Shown piece after piece: positions 1 through 6,096 of a stretch of DNA of 6,147 bases (position 1 is its first letter; the number at the start of each line of letters is the position of its first letter). The stretch lies in contig CAYJPT010000136.1 in NCBI GenBank assembly GCA_964372165.1, positions 1-6,147 of the forward strand, given 5' to 3'. The notes below the pieces were generated by a model that saw only the letters and a program-made list of their open reading frames with translations, searched no databases and was not told the DNA's origin. The position numbers and the translations under genes are program-made. The stretch is from CAYJAD01 sp964372165. Lineage in GTDB: Bacteria > Desulfobacterota > Desulfovibrionia > Desulfovibrionales > Desulfovibrionaceae.

Positions 1-2098
1 CATGAGGGCAAACAAAGGAACATTGGAAACATTGAATACAATTTTCTACTTGCCATTCTGGAACAGCAATGGCAACAGCGCGCTTTTCAAAAGCAGCAGT
101 GCCAAGAGGCATTAAACCTGCTGGATCCATTGATGATACAGGTAATTTATCACCTTGCTGAGCTAAGATAGGCTTAACTACAGTGGTGATATATTCTGGC
201 TCATGGCTATCGTCTTGTACTTTGTCAGTGGCATCTGCCCATGATGCTGGATATTGAATAGCTTCAAGTGAACCAAGAGCTTGATCCACAGCAGCAATAT
301 TCATATTAACAATTTTATCACCCTTTGAGCCATAAGTATCTTTAATGGATACTTTCAAAAGCTCAACGGCTTTTTCAAAATCAAGCACATTGGCAAGTTT
401 GAAAAATGATGTTTGCATAATCATATTGATACGTCCGCCAAGTCCCACTTCGGTAGCAACCTTAACAGCATCAACATTGTAAAACTTTAATTTTTTATTG
501 GCTATGGTACGCTTCATATGTGCAGGTAAATGCGTTTCCATGTCTTGAAGTGACCAATTGGAGTTTAGAACAAAGGTTCCGCCTTCCTTAATACCATCTA
601 AGATATCATACTGATTTACATAAGCTGCTTTGTGGCAAGCAATGTAGTCAGCTTGGGTTACAAGGTAGGATGACTTAATTTGCTCTTTACCAAAACGTAA
701 ATGCGATACGGTAAAGCCACCGGATTTTTTGGAGTCATAAGCAAAATAAGCTTGAGCATACATATCAGTGTTGTCACCAATAATTTTAATTGCTTGCTTA
801 TTGGCACCAACAGTACCATCAGCACCTAAGCCAAAGAATTTACATTGTACTGTACCCTCGGCAACAGTTGAAATTTCTTCTTCAACATCAAGTGAGGTAA
901 AAGATACATCATCAACAATACCTACGGTAAAGTGATTTTTAGGACCGGCTGAAAGCATGTTATCAAAAACTGCTTTAGCCATAGCAGGGGTAAAATCTTT
1001 TGATCCAAGGCCATAACGTCCACCAACAATAGTTGGTACTTCACCACGCTCAAGATAAGCAGTACATACGTCTTGATATAATGGCTCACCAAGTGCACCG
1101 GGTTCCTTAGTACGGTCAAGCACAGTGATGGTGCTTGCAGTAGCAGGGATTGCACGTAAAAGATGTTCAGTTGAAAATGGGCGGAAAAGACGAACTTTAA
1201 CAAGGCCAACACGTTGACCTAAGGTGTTATTTAAGTAATCAACTGTTTCTTCAATAACTTCACACGAAGAAGCCATGGAAATGATGATGCGATCAGCCTC
1301 AGGGTGACCCACATAATCAAATAATTTATATTGGCGACCGGTAATGGCGGCAACTTTTTTCATACTCTCAATAACTATGCCTGGCACAGCATCATAGTAC
1401 AAGTTGGCAGCTTCACGGTTTTGGAAATAAATATCAGGATTTTGTGCTGTTCCTCTGATATGTGGATGTTCAGGATTCATGGCATTGCTACGGAAATCTT
1501 CCACTTTTTCCCAATTTACCAATGGGTAAATGTCTTCATAGTCAATAATTTCAATCTTTTGAACTTCATGTGAGGTGCGGAAACCATCAAAAAAGTGTAC
1601 AAAAGGAATTGAGGATTCAATGGCTGCAAGGTGTGCAACTAGAGCTAAGTCCATAGCTTCTTGTACTGAGGCAGAAGCAAGCATGGCAAAACCAGTTTGA
1701 CGACATGCCATAACGTCTTGGTGATCGCCAAAAATAGAAAGAGCATGCGCAGCAAGTGCACGTGCTGAAACGTGGAAAACACCAGGTAAAAGCTCACCTG
1801 ATATTTTGTACATATTGGGAACCATTAACAAAAGACCTTGTGAGGCTGTAAATGTAGTGGTCAAAGCCCCAGCAGCTAAAGCGCCATGTACGGCACCTGC
1901 AGCTCCGGCCTCTGATTGCATTTCACGCACTACAAGTTTTTGACCCATAAGGTTTTTGCGTCCGGCTGCAGCCCAGTCGTCAGCAAGCTCACCCATCACC
2001 GATGATGGGGTAATAGGGAAAATTGCTGCCGTGTCAGACAAGGCATATGCAATGTGTGTTGTGGCGGTATTGCCATCCATAGTTTTCATCTTTGCCAT
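1..2098 (-). CDS. nifJ: Pyruvate:ferredoxin (flavodoxin) oxidoreductase, N-terminal 699 codons; gene runs off the left edge
   Basis: Oxidises pyruvate with CoA to acetyl-CoA and CO2, passing two electrons to ferredoxin or flavodoxin in the cytoplasm; it is central to anaerobic carbon metabolism. The frame is open without a break from ATG 2098 to the window edge. Seen: DGNTA near the N-terminus; PITPSS (28-33) with T30; E63 in REMQSEAGAAGAVHGA, the conserved Glu that activates thiamine diphosphate; TASQGLLLM (84-92); R113 in VSARALAAHALSIFGDHQD; the gamma-type block GLGADGTVGANKQ from 423; the EKR segment (671-673); and the first cluster motif CIQCFQCSFVCP with C687, C690, C693 and C697. T30, E63 and R113 sit one position before T31, E64 and R114 of the Desulfovibrio africanus enzyme. 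About 500 residues are missing, including the other two 4Fe-4S clusters and the thiamine-diphosphate domain. The start is supported by AAAGGAG six bases upstream. Monocistronic or first gene; downstream context unknown. Confidence 0.97.
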   Translation of the reverse strand, partial: MAKMKTMDGNTATTHIAYALSDTAAIFPITPSSVMGELADDWAAAGRKNLMGQKLVVREMQSEAGAAGAVHGALAAGALTTTFTASQGLLLMVPNMYKISGELLPGVFHVSARALAAHALSIFGDHQDVMACRQTGFAMLASASVQEAMDLALVAHLAAIESSIPFVHFFDGFRTSHEVQKIEIIDYEDIYPLVNWEKVEDFRSNAMNPEHPHIRGTAQNPDIYFQNREAANLYYDAVPGIVIESMKKVAAITGRQYKLFDYVGHPEADRIIISMASSCEVIEETVDYLNNTLGQRVGLVKVRLFRPFSTEHLLRAIPATASTITVLDRTKEPGALGEPLYQDVCTAYLERGEVPTIVGGRYGLGSKDFTPAMAKAVFDNMLSAGPKNHFTVGIVDDVSFTSLDVEEEISTVAEGTVQCKFFGLGADGTVGANKQAIKIIGDNTDMYAQAYFAYDSKKSGGFTVSHLRFGKEQIKSSYLVTQADYIACHKAAYVNQYDILDGIKEGGTFVLNSNWSLQDMETHLPAHMKRTIANKKLKFYNVDAVKVATEVGLGGRINMIMQTSFFKLANVLDFEKAVELLKVSIKDTYGSKGDKIVNMNIAAVDQALGSLEAIQYPASWADATDKVQDDSHEPEYITTVVKPILAQQGDKLPVSSMDPAGLMPLGTAAFEKRAVAIAVPEWQVENCIQCFQCSFVCPH

Positions 2099-2104
2099 GA
2101 TACT

Positions 2105-2111
2105 CTCCTTT
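2105..2111 (-). promoter_or_regulatory. Ribosome binding site of nifJ
   Basis: AAAGGAG on the minus strand lies 6 nt before the nifJ ATG at 2098. It is the strongest Shine-Dalgarno match next to any start in the window and fixes this ATG rather than the internal ATGs at codons 4 and 7. Its 5' edge touches the hairpin at 2111-2127. Confidence 0.85.
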
Positions 2112-2130
2112 GCGCCTATGCGGCACATAG
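2111..2130 (-). promoter_or_regulatory. Hairpin in the nifJ leader next to the ribosome binding site
   Basis: On the minus strand TGTGCC and GGCGCA (2127-2122 and 2116-2111) can pair over a 5-nt loop, with one G-U pair. An overlapping alternative uses perfect 5-bp arms CTATG and CATAG (2130-2126 and 2120-2116). The two folds are mutually exclusive. The first ends on the first base of the Shine-Dalgarno sequence, so it could affect ribosome access. The structure is seen; regulation is inferred, and the stems are short. Confidence 0.35.
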
Positions 2131-2211
2131 TGTTATTATCAAAATTATTTTTATATTTACCAGTTTACATGAATTAAATACTAACCTTTCCAATTAATAT
2201 TTAAGCCACAT

Positions 2212-2240
2212 ATCATAAATTATTTTACTTGTCATGTCAT
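2212..2240 (-). promoter_or_regulatory. Candidate sigma70-type promoter of nifJ
   Basis: On the minus strand the -35 ATGACA (2240-2235) and -10 TATGAT (2217-2212) are separated by exactly 17 nt, each one mismatch from the consensus TTGACA and TATAAT. Transcription would start near 2205, giving a leader of about 105 nt containing the hairpin at 2111-2130. It was the best spaced pair I found in this gap, but AT-rich DNA makes chance matches easier. Confidence 0.5.
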
Positions 2241-2335
2241 ACTTGTAGAGCTAAATATCATATATTGATTGAGCACACAACCTATTTCTAGATGTTTTTT
2301 AAATTCATGTTGAAATTGATTCATTTACCATGCAT

Positions 2336-2353
2336 TTGTGAATTATTTCACTT
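2336..2353. promoter_or_regulatory. 18-nt palindrome resembling a Rex or CRP/FNR-family operator
   Basis: The plus strand reads TTGTGAA, TTAT, TTCACTT. This matches the general Rex operator pattern TTGTGAA-N4-TTCACAA at every specified position except the last two, and it also fits TGTGA-N6-TCAC(A) of CRP/FNR-family regulators. Both families occur in Desulfovibrio, where Rex is an NADH-sensing repressor, so redox control of nifJ would make sense. Against it, the site lies about 95 nt upstream of the best promoter candidate, too far for simple repression there. Which regulator binds, if any, cannot be told from sequence. Confidence 0.35.
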
Positions 2354-2501
2354 TATTGGTAAAGAATATTTTAAGCGATAAAATCTGATTTAAGACTACG
2401 CATGCAATTTTTATTTTAAAGCATGTTGTTAGACTATAGCTTAAGCTTGGTTAAAAAATAATTGTGCTGGAATCTTAATTGTATGTTGTAAAATATAGTT
2501 T

Positions 2502-3278
2502 TTATGTGTTTATAATAGGGTAGTGTACTTCAATTAAAGTGAGACCACATGCAGGAGCAGTAGGGGGTGCATCTTTACGTGAGCCGTTTATTATTAAAGA
2601 AATAACATCTTCTGCTTGCATATTATTTCGTCCCACAGCAACAAGTAAACCAGCAATATTACGCACCATTTGCTTTAAAAAGCCATTGGCATTAATGCTT
2701 AGTGTTAATACATGTGAATGAAATTGCGCTGGCAGCCATGCACATGTTGACTGTAAGCTTGCTGCGTTAATTACTCTGATGGTATCTTCTATGGGTGTTC
2801 CGGTATTTTGAAAGCATGCAAAATCATGCCGACCGAGCAAATGAACTAATGCAGCCTGCATAGACGGTATATTCAGAGGACCACAATTCCATGCAAAGGG
2901 CTGCAAGCGTGGTGGCATAGTATTACGATTTGTCCAAAAAGTATAATGGTATGTTTTACTTATGGCATCAAAGCGACTATGAAAATCTGCATGAACATGC
3001 TCAATTTTGAGTACATTAATATCTTTTGGTAGGGAGGTATTTAAAATACGTTGCCAGTCAAGACTGGCCTTATCTTCAGGCAAATCAACATGTGCCACTT
3101 GTGCTTCGGCATGCACTCCACTGTCAGTGCGTCCTGCACCATGTACACGCACTAAGCCTCCGACCACGGGCTTAAAAATCTTTTCTAATTCACCTTGAAT
3201 AGTTGGGCCATTGTCTTGAATCTGCCAACCACAATATTGTGTGCCCACATAGGACAAAGTTAATTTCAAACGTGGCAT
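2502..3278 (-). CDS. truA: tRNA pseudouridine(38-40) synthase TruA
   Basis: Converts uridines 38, 39 and 40 in the anticodon stem-loop of many tRNAs to pseudouridine; a cytoplasmic homodimer that needs no cofactor. The 258-residue product is of normal family length. Seen: the opening LSYVGTQYCGWQIQ (8-21); the catalytic block GAGRTDSGVHA (47-57) with nucleophile D52; FHSRFDA (99-105); KTYHYTFW (108-115); NGFLKQMVRNIAGLLVAVG (198-216), the conserved C-terminal helix signature; and RKDAPPTAPACGLTL (234-248). The start agrees with family N-termini, but only a weak GGTG precedes it, so initiation may be modest. The upstream gene rfaE2 ends 247 nt away, across a stem-loop and a repeat element, so truA probably has its own promoter, although I could not identify one. 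A 403-bp gap follows before nifJ. Confidence 0.96.
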   Translation of the reverse strand: MPRLKLTLSYVGTQYCGWQIQDNGPTIQGELEKIFKPVVGGLVRVHGAGRTDSGVHAEAQVAHVDLPEDKASLDWQRILNTSLPKDINVLKIEHVHADFHSRFDAISKTYHYTFWTNRNTMPPRLQPFAWNCGPLNIPSMQAALVHLLGRHDFACFQNTGTPIEDTIRVINAASLQSTCAWLPAQFHSHVLTLSINANGFLKQMVRNIAGLLVAVGRNNMQAEDVISLIINGSRKDAPPTAPACGLTLIEVHYPIINT

Positions 3279-3302
3279 AGCACACCATGTTTAATTATCA
3301 AA

Positions 3303-3485
3303 GTAAATGCTGATTTATTCTGCAAGCAGAATAAATCAGAAAGGCACACTGCCTCCATTCGCCCTGTGGGACGCAAAAAAGCGTGTTTTTTTGCTCTCAT
3401 TCGGCGTGCAAAGTAGTCACAATTGCCTACTTTGTAAGCAAACGCACGATGTGTTTTTTGACTTGTTGATTTAATCAGCGTTTCC
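3303..3485. repeat. Intergenic repeat element, copy A (MITE-like, family unknown)
   Basis: The ends form imperfect terminal inverted repeats: plus-strand GTAAATGCTGATTTATTC (3303-3320) against minus-strand GGAAACGCTGATTAAATC (3485-3468), 14 of 18 identical. The right-hand 51 nt (3435-3485) recur inverted at 6097-6147. The interior is crowded with inverted repeats: a 30-nt palindrome (3310-3339), AGGCA/TGCCT (3342-3354), CCC/GGG (3362-3370), GCAAAAAA/TTTTTTGC (3373-3394) and CAAAGTAG/CTACTTTG (3409-3434). No clear target-site duplication was found, so exact borders are uncertain; weak similarity to copy B continues about 14 nt past 3485. It fits either a small non-autonomous transposable element or a repeated structured RNA. 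An 81-codon frame crosses it but shows no sign of being a gene. Confidence 0.6.
3310..3339. repeat. Perfect 30-nt palindrome (14-bp stem, 2-nt centre)
   Basis: CTGATTTATTCTGC (3310-3323) and its exact reverse complement (3326-3339) flank AA. A realistic fold has a 12- to 13-bp stem with a 4- to 6-nt loop. It forms the truA-proximal end of repeat copy A, and its outer arm is also the left terminal repeat. No U-tract follows on either strand, so it does not look like an intrinsic terminator. Confidence 0.8.
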
Positions 3486-3497
3486 CTAAGATAGTCA

Positions 3498-3533
3498 AAG
3501 TTTAACAACACATTTTCAAGTGCTGTTAAACTT
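3498..3533 (-). terminator. Stem-loop overlapping the rfaE2 stop codon; possible operon terminator
   Basis: On the minus strand AAGTTTAACAGCAC (3533-3520) pairs along all 14 positions with GTGTTGTTAAACTT (3511-3498), 13 Watson-Crick pairs and one G-U, across an 8-nt loop. The rfaE2 stop TAA (3528-3526) is inside the 5' arm. The position suits the end of the his-rfaE2 operon. The bases that follow, TGACTATCTTAGGG, are not a proper U-tract and the stem is AT-rich, so it may protect the 3' end of the mRNA rather than terminate. The palindrome is certain; the role is inferred. Confidence 0.45.
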
Positions 3534-4044
3534 CAACTAAGATATTTTCAATTAGTTTTGTTGTTGAAAAACCATCAAGTAAGCTTAAACTTAGTACCTT
3601 GCCACCATAAGCAGTAACAATATCATTGCCAACAATGCTTTCAACCGGCCAATCACCACCTTTAATCAGCACATTTGGCTTTAATAGCTTAATTAAATTA
3701 TATGGGGTGGTTTCATCAAAGCTTGTTACAAAGTCCACAGCATGTAAGTGGGCAGCCGTAAAGGCGCGTACAGCCAATGGATTTATTGGGCGATTTTTTC
3801 CCTTGCCTAAGCTTTTTACTGAATTATCAGTATTAAGAGCCAAAATCAAAATGTCACCAAATTGTTTAGCCCTTGAAAGTAAATTTACATGCCCGGGGTG
3901 CAAAATATCAAAGCAACCATTAGTAAAAACGACACGCAATTTTTCATTTTGCATGCGTATTGTTTCTAATTCGGCACGCAAACTTTGTGCGTCCCTAATC
4001 TTAGGATGAGAGAGGTCTATGCCTTGCGCTTTAGAGTTTGGCAT
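3526..4044 (-). CDS. rfaE2: D-glycero-beta-D-manno-heptose 1-phosphate adenylyltransferase (RfaE domain II, stand-alone)
   Basis: Transfers AMP from ATP to heptose 1-phosphate to make ADP-heptose for the LPS inner core. The 172-residue product matches the C-terminal domain of HldE; the kinase domain is absent, so a separate RfaE1/HldA kinase is expected elsewhere. Seen: VVFTNGCFDILHPGH (38-52) with the HxGH nucleotidyltransferase signature (H49, H52); KGKNRPINP (81-89); VDFVTSFDETTP (103-114); KGGDW (128-132) and SIVG (136-139); GFSTTKLI (158-165). The chosen ATG at 4044 overlaps the upstream gene by 28 nt. The frame is open to an ATG at 4092, but that would add 16 residues unlike the family and overlap by 76 nt. 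The ribosome site is weak (GGA close to the ATG), suggesting translational coupling. The stop lies inside a long stem-loop. Confidence 0.93.
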   Translation of the reverse strand: MPNSKAQGIDLSHPKIRDAQSLRAELETIRMQNEKLRVVFTNGCFDILHPGHVNLLSRAKQFGDILILALNTDNSVKSLGKGKNRPINPLAVRAFTAAHLHAVDFVTSFDETTPYNLIKLLKPNVLIKGGDWPVESIVGNDIVTAYGGKVLSLSLLDGFSTTKLIENILVEV

Positions 4045-4787
4045 GATCCAAAAATCACCAGTTCTAACCATTCCATAGCAAATGCAAGACATTCTTCATT
4101 ATCAGATATAATCTTTGCGCAACGCTCGGTACTGATTTCCAGTTTAGAAAAGATTTTCATCTCTGCAAGAAAATCACGAAATCTATCTAATTGGTATAAG
4201 CACAAAATAACCATAGTTGCCATTTTGGGCGAAATTGGCTCACCTGTTTCTTTTACCTTGGCCATAATGCGCATATAATAGTCATTTGACACATTGTATG
4301 GTTCAAGGCCTTGATCTTGCAGCCATTCTTGAGCTGTCCAGTGTTTACCGGTATCAAAACCACGGCAATGCTCTTCTTGCACAATAAAAAAACGTTCAAC
4401 CACTGCACCATCCTTATCCACCTTGGTACCACGCCCCAAGGGATAAGTACGACAGGCTCCCGGTCTATCTTCATAAATAGAGCAACCCGCAGGTGTAACA
4501 AAATGACATGGCTCATCGGGCCTATCTAACATTTTTAATAAAGGCAAAGGAAAACCAGTATCTGGAAATGTACGCATTTGTGTATATGTTTTTAAGAACT
4601 CATCACTCTTCATATCAATGCTTTTGCAAATACGCAAAACATCATAGGGAGTTAAAGGTAGAGTTAGCTCTGCACAGCAACGATTGAAACAAGGTACCTT
4701 TTCATTGCAAGCAAATAGAAAACTCTCGTTAGGTAATAATTCAGGTAATGCATCTAAAAAAGCTTGTGAACTATCATGTTTTTCCAT
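4017..4787 (-). CDS. YkgJ-family cysteine-cluster protein (putative metal-binding), function unknown
   Basis: A 256-residue protein of the YkgJ family (the CxxCxxCC-type putative zinc/iron-chelating domain). Seen: an N-terminal cluster C27, C33, C37, C38 in ACNEKVPCFNRCC; C94 in DEPCHF; C102 in GCSIYEDRPGACRTYP with C112; and C141 in HCRGF. The SIYEDRPxxCRxYP block is the family hallmark. The C-terminal roughly 100 residues lack recognisable motifs and look helical. No signal peptide or membrane segment is evident, so it is probably cytoplasmic. The start is well supported: TAAGGTGA lies 9 nt upstream inside the end of hisG, and hisG stops 3 nt before this ATG. The biochemical role of the family is not established; suggested roles include Fe-S or metal handling, and nothing in the sequence ties it specifically to histidine or LPS synthesis beyond operon membership. 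Confidence 0.88.
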   Translation of the reverse strand: MEKHDSSQAFLDALPELLPNESFLFACNEKVPCFNRCCAELTLPLTPYDVLRICKSIDMKSDEFLKTYTQMRTFPDTGFPLPLLKMLDRPDEPCHFVTPAGCSIYEDRPGACRTYPLGRGTKVDKDGAVVERFFIVQEEHCRGFDTGKHWTAQEWLQDQGLEPYNVSNDYYMRIMAKVKETGEPISPKMATMVILCLYQLDRFRDFLAEMKIFSKLEISTERCAKIISDNEECLAFAMEWLELVIFGSCQTLKRKA

Positions 4788-4790
4788 AGC

Positions 4791-5672
4791 TTAAATCACC
4801 TTATTTAAAGCATATTCAATAATGCCCTCAGCACCTGCGGCACGTAATTTAGGTATTAAATCTCGTACAACATCTGTACCTACAACAGTCTCCACTGAAA
4901 GCCATGCTGTATCACGAAGTGGTGACACCGTGGGGGAATTTAAGGCTGGTAATAAATCAAGCAATGCATCGAGATTTGCAGCCGGAGCGTTTAGCTTTAA
5001 ACATACCAAGGCTTCAGCACGCAAAGACCCTTGCAAAAGTAAATCAATTTGTTCAATTTTACTACGCTTAAATGGATCTTGCCAAGCTTCTTTGTTAGCT
5101 ATTAGTACAGTATTGCTGCACATAACTTCATCAATAATACGTAGACCATGCGCACGTATAGTTGTGCCTGTTTCTGTAACTTCAACAATGCCGTCTGCCA
5201 AGCCTTCAACCACCTTGGCTTCAGTTGCACCCCAAGAATAAAATATGTTAACATCTATGCCTTTGTTAACAAAATATTGCTGTGTTATTCCTTCAATTTC
5301 TGTAGCAATTCGTTTACCTGCTAAATCTTCTGGCTTGTAGTATGGAGAGTCACCCGCCACTGCCAACACCCAACAAGCCGGACGATTTGATGTTTTGGAG
5401 TATACCAAGTCTGATACTTTGACTACATTATCTAGGGCTTTTGTTTCCACAAGCCAATCAAGTCCAGCAAGACCAACATCTAATATGCCATCCATAACAT
5501 AGCGACCCATTTCTTGTGTGCGACATAAAGAAACACTAATTTCTGGGTCATTTATGTCTGGAAAATAATTGCGATTATGCTTGCGAATACGCCAGCCAGC
5601 ACGTTCAAAAAGATTTATGGTAGCCTCTTCAAGCGAACCTTTAGGAACGCCAAGTTTTAATACATTGGACAT
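4791..5672 (-). CDS. hisG: ATP phosphoribosyltransferase, long form (HisG-L)
   Basis: Catalyses the first committed step of histidine biosynthesis: ATP + PRPP to phosphoribosyl-ATP. The 293 residues match the long form, which has a C-terminal ACT-like regulatory domain for histidine feedback and does not need HisZ. Seen: LGVPKGSLEEAT (7-18); RNYFPDINDPEISVSLCRTQEM (34-55); YVMDGILDVGLAGLDWLVE (58-76); the PRPP-binding block GATEAKVVEGLADGIVEVTETGTTIRAHG (148-176) with ETGTT (167-171); CSNTVLIANKEAW (185-197); and the C-terminal domain from about 212, ending in AAGAEGIIEYALNKVI. Start and stop are tight: ATG overlaps the hisI stop by one base (TAATG), and the YkgJ gene starts 3 nt after the stop. 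The order hisI-hisG suggests one transcript; other his genes are not in the window. Confidence 0.97.
   Translation of the reverse strand: MSNVLKLGVPKGSLEEATINLFERAGWRIRKHNRNYFPDINDPEISVSLCRTQEMGRYVMDGILDVGLAGLDWLVETKALDNVVKVSDLVYSKTSNRPACWVLAVAGDSPYYKPEDLAGKRIATEIEGITQQYFVNKGIDVNIFYSWGATEAKVVEGLADGIVEVTETGTTIRAHGLRIIDEVMCSNTVLIANKEAWQDPFKRSKIEQIDLLLQGSLRAEALVCLKLNAPAANLDALLDLLPALNSPTVSPLRDTAWLSVETVVGTDVVRDLIPKLRAAGAEGIIEYALNKVI
4797..4802 (-). promoter_or_regulatory. Ribosome binding site of the YkgJ-family gene, inside hisG
   Basis: AAGGTG within TAAGGTGAT on the minus strand lies 9 nt before the ATG at 4787 and within the last hisG codons. Together with the 3-nt gap between hisG stop and this ATG, it implies coupled translation and selects this start. 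Confidence 0.75.
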
Positions 5673-6070
5673 TATTTATATATCTCCTTAGGATCAAATA
5701 CTAATGGCGCGCATTGCTTAACAACACCATTATTTAGTTCACGATAAAAACAAGAAGCGTAGCCCTTATGACAAGCAGCACCGCCCTTTTGTTCAACCAA
5801 TAAAACAATAGCGTCACTATCACAATCAAGACGTATGGAATGTACTATTTGCACATGACCAGAAGTTGCACCCTTATGCCATAAACTTTGGCGACTACGA
5901 CTATAATAATGTACTTCACCGGTGGCAAGGGTTTGCTCCCAAGACTTAGCATTCATCCAAGCAAGCATAAGCACTTCCTTGGTGATGTGATCCTGCGCAA
6001 TGGCTGCTACAAGCCCATTGCCCTTAGAAAAATCAGGCTTAAAGTTGGTTAAATCAAATTCATTTTGCAT
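5672..6070 (-). CDS. hisI: Phosphoribosyl-AMP cyclohydrolase (HisI, not fused to HisE)
   Basis: Opens the adenine ring of phosphoribosyl-AMP to give ProFAR, the third step of histidine biosynthesis; a cytoplasmic Zn/Mg-dependent dimer. The 132-residue product is the single-domain form; no phosphoribosyl-ATP pyrophosphohydrolase (HisE) domain follows, so that step must be encoded elsewhere. Seen: GLVAAIAQDHITKEVLMLAWMN (19-40); HYYSRSRQSLWHKGATSGH (54-72); LDCDSDAIVLLVEQKGGAACHKGYASCFYR (81-110). By family pattern D82, D84 and D86 bind magnesium, and C83, C100 and C107 bind zinc. It is the first gene of the cluster in this window. A GGAAG lies 4 nt upstream of the ATG, a short but usable ribosome site. 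A repeat element begins only 26 nt upstream of the start codon, so the promoter lies in or beyond that repeat. Confidence 0.97.
   Translation of the reverse strand: MQNEFDLTNFKPDFSKGNGLVAAIAQDHITKEVLMLAWMNAKSWEQTLATGEVHYYSRSRQSLWHKGATSGHVQIVHSIRLDCDSDAIVLLVEQKGGAACHKGYASCFYRELNNGVVKQCAPLVFDPKEIYK
5684..5689 (-). promoter_or_regulatory. Ribosome binding site of hisG, inside the hisI coding end
   Basis: AAGGAG, within TAAGGAGAT, lies 11 nt before the hisG ATG and encodes the Lys-Glu near the HisI C-terminus. The spacing is somewhat long, but it is a near-perfect anti-SD match, and the overlapping TAATG stop-start favours translational coupling of HisI and HisG. Confidence 0.7.
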
Positions 6071-6096
6071 ATTACTTCCACGTTTTAATATTTTAA

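Larger units (their letters stand above)
2099..2501. other. 403-bp AT-rich intergenic region between truA and nifJ
   Basis: This gap lies downstream of truA and upstream of nifJ. It holds the nifJ ribosome binding site, leader hairpin, promoter candidate and operator-like palindrome listed separately. A 10-nt perfect palindrome AGCTTAAGCT lies at 2438-2447. CATGC and GCATG arms flank an A/T-rich stretch around 2400-2425. I saw no convincing GC-rich hairpin with a U-tract, so a truA terminator is not identified. No open frame resembling a protein gene was seen on either strand. Confidence 0.7.

Noticed and set aside
922..1573. Short open frames at 922-1212 and 1331-1573 inside nifJ
   Set aside because: Both overlap an uninterrupted nifJ frame with clear conserved motifs; hydrophobic composition reflects reading out of frame or antisense.
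3294..3325. Possible truA promoter with -10 GATAAT (3299-3294) and -35 TTGCAG (3325-3320) on the minus strand
   Set aside because: The spacing is 20 nt and the start would be within about 10 nt of the ATG; too poor to call.
3371..3394. Plus-strand ACGC-A6-GCGT hairpin followed by seven T residues, terminator-like
   Set aside because: The stem is only 4 bp and no plus-strand gene lies upstream; better explained as part of the repeat's internal inverted repeats.
3266..3511. 81-codon minus-strand open frame between rfaE2 and truA, overlapping the truA start by 13 nt
   Set aside because: It consists almost entirely of the repeat element, begins inside the rfaE2 stem-loop, has no ribosome site, resembles no family I recognise, and in the overlapping part six of seven differences from copy B change the amino acid.
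3626..4009. 127-codon plus-strand open frame antisense to rfaE2
   Set aside because: It is a shadow of rfaE2, whose motifs on the minus strand are unambiguous; no ribosome site and no recognisable domain.
4045..4092. Longer rfaE2 start at ATG 4092
   Set aside because: The added 16 residues are unlike RfaE2 N-termini and the overlap with the upstream gene would grow to 76 nt without a better ribosome site.
4822..5241. 139-codon plus-strand open frame antisense to hisG
   Set aside because: A Ser/Ala/Thr-rich antisense shadow of the HisG C-terminal and PRPP-binding regions, with no independent support.
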